Shown here piece by piece: positions 42,610 through 43,010 of a stretch of DNA of 43,010 nucleotides. The stretch comes from Candidatus Muproteobacteria bacterium. Lineage in GTDB: Bacteria; Pseudomonadota; Gammaproteobacteria; Acidiferrobacterales; SPGG2. The stretch spans positions 1 to 43,010 of the forward strand of contig QKEI01000151.1 of the NCBI GenBank assembly GCA_003251795.1. Reading direction: 5' to 3'. Position 1 is the first letter of the stretch; each line of letters opens with the position of its first letter. Position numbers and translations under genes: made by a program. Under the pieces are notes generated by a model. That model made no database searches and was not told the DNA's origin. It worked only from the letters and a program-made list of their open reading frames with translations.

Positions 42610-42882
42610 GGCACCTTGCTGTCGATCCATCCGTGCGTGGCTGTCTTTCGCAGACCTGCGTAGGTCTGCTCAACGTCATCGCCCCTTGTTCGCTATCGAT
42701 GAACATCGGCACTGGGTACAGATGTGGAAGCAGTTTATATCAATTCCACATATCGCAGCGAGCACCACGCTCAGGGGGCGTCGGTGAGAAATTTCCCTGC
42801 CTGTTAATGAAAAGATGGCGATACCTCTCAGAATTGGACAAAATCGATTTATCGGCGCAGCACCTGAGCGGAGCCTGAGCAT
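42610..42882. other. Divergent intergenic region
   Basis: This spacer separates the MFS gene from the flavin reductase gene. Short frames have no signature. No clear promoter or operator was recognised. Confidence 0.4.
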
Positions 42883-43010
42883 ATGAACCTAGACCTCACT
42901 GAACGCGACCCGGCACGAGCCTATTTCACGCTGATTCAAACTACCATTCCCCGCCCGGTTGCCTGGGTTTTGTCAGAAAATACCAATGGTACGCACAATC
43001 TTGCGCCATT
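42883..43010 (+). CDS. Flavin reductase-family protein (5' part only)
   Basis: Only the first 42 residues are in the window. They show the start of the flavin reductase-like/DIM6-NTAB split-barrel family: AYFTLIQTTIPRPVAWVLSE and NGTHNLAPF, which bind FMN. The ATG lies after GCGGAGCCTGAGCAT, with GGAG as ribosome site about 11 bases upstream. The gene is cut by the end of the window, so its full length and role cannot be judged. Confidence 0.8.
   Translation, partial: MNLDLTERDPARAYFTLIQTTIPRPVAWVLSENTNGTHNLAP

Noticed and set aside
1-43010. tRNA, rRNA, CRISPR or phage genes
   Set aside because: The gene-free intervals were read by eye; no cloverleaf or conserved T-loop, repeat-spacer array or phage gene was recognised.

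Overview
The window is dense, GC-rich bacterial chromosome, best explained as a gammaproteobacterium. Uup, BipA/TypA, a PBP7-type endopeptidase, an MltD-type transglycosylase, FNR-, Fur- and CRP-like operators and above all a YcgL-domain protein (a family largely confined to Gammaproteobacteria) fit together. The genus cannot be told from the sequence; an environmental lineage near Chromatiales is a guess. No rRNA, tRNA, CRISPR array, intact insertion sequence or prophage was seen.

Layout. 1-8.2 kb: a vWA/DUF4159 pair, an OsmC-gluconokinase pair behind an FNR-type promoter, a Nif11-like remnant, a tail-anchored small protein, a TPR protein, uup, and a Fur-controlled cupredoxin-FTR1 iron uptake operon. 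8.2-17 kb: a SleB hydrolase, an orphan molybdopterin oxidoreductase, one half of a DUF2779 nuclease, an HtrA-like protease, a thioesterase, an RRM protein with a cold-shock gene, then the other half of the DUF2779 nuclease and a GIY-YIG protein. 17-25 kb: typA, an ankyrin protein, a LysM transglycosylase, a NYN-LOTUS protein, an MFS carrier and a small conserved protein. 25-31.5 kb: two nearly identical cold-shock genes with their own leaders and terminators, a FAH-family hydrolase, a SulP-STAS-cNMP carrier and a DRG-like GTPase. 31.9-35 kb: a three-gene membrane operon built around a TolQ/ExbB-like proton channel. 35-43 kb: a Dph6-like ATP pyrophosphatase, a PBP7-like peptidase, trpB2, an enoyl-CoA hydratase, a Sel1 protein, an MFS carrier and the start of a flavin reductase.

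Two observations stand out. First, the two halves of one DUF2779-type nuclease lie about 3.7 kb apart in permuted order. The N-terminal PD-(D/E)XK half keeps its catalytic residues but has an in-frame amber at codon 16. The C-terminal exonuclease half has an open frame but has lost its acidic catalytic residues. Second, the operon at 32620-34608 pairs a TolQ/ExbB-like channel with a protein that keeps an ExbD-like transmembrane segment and aspartate but carries a DUF2135/YfaP-like periplasmic domain in place of the ExbD/TolR domain. It may be an undescribed proton-driven envelope machine.

Regulation visible in the DNA: a perfect FNR/ANR box at class II distance before osmC, a Fur box over a promoter before the iron operon, a perfect CRP-type site between the enoyl-CoA hydratase and Sel1 genes, a perfect palindrome beside an extended -10 before typA, and paired cold-shock leaders. 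Functions are inferred from recognised motifs; no database search was possible.
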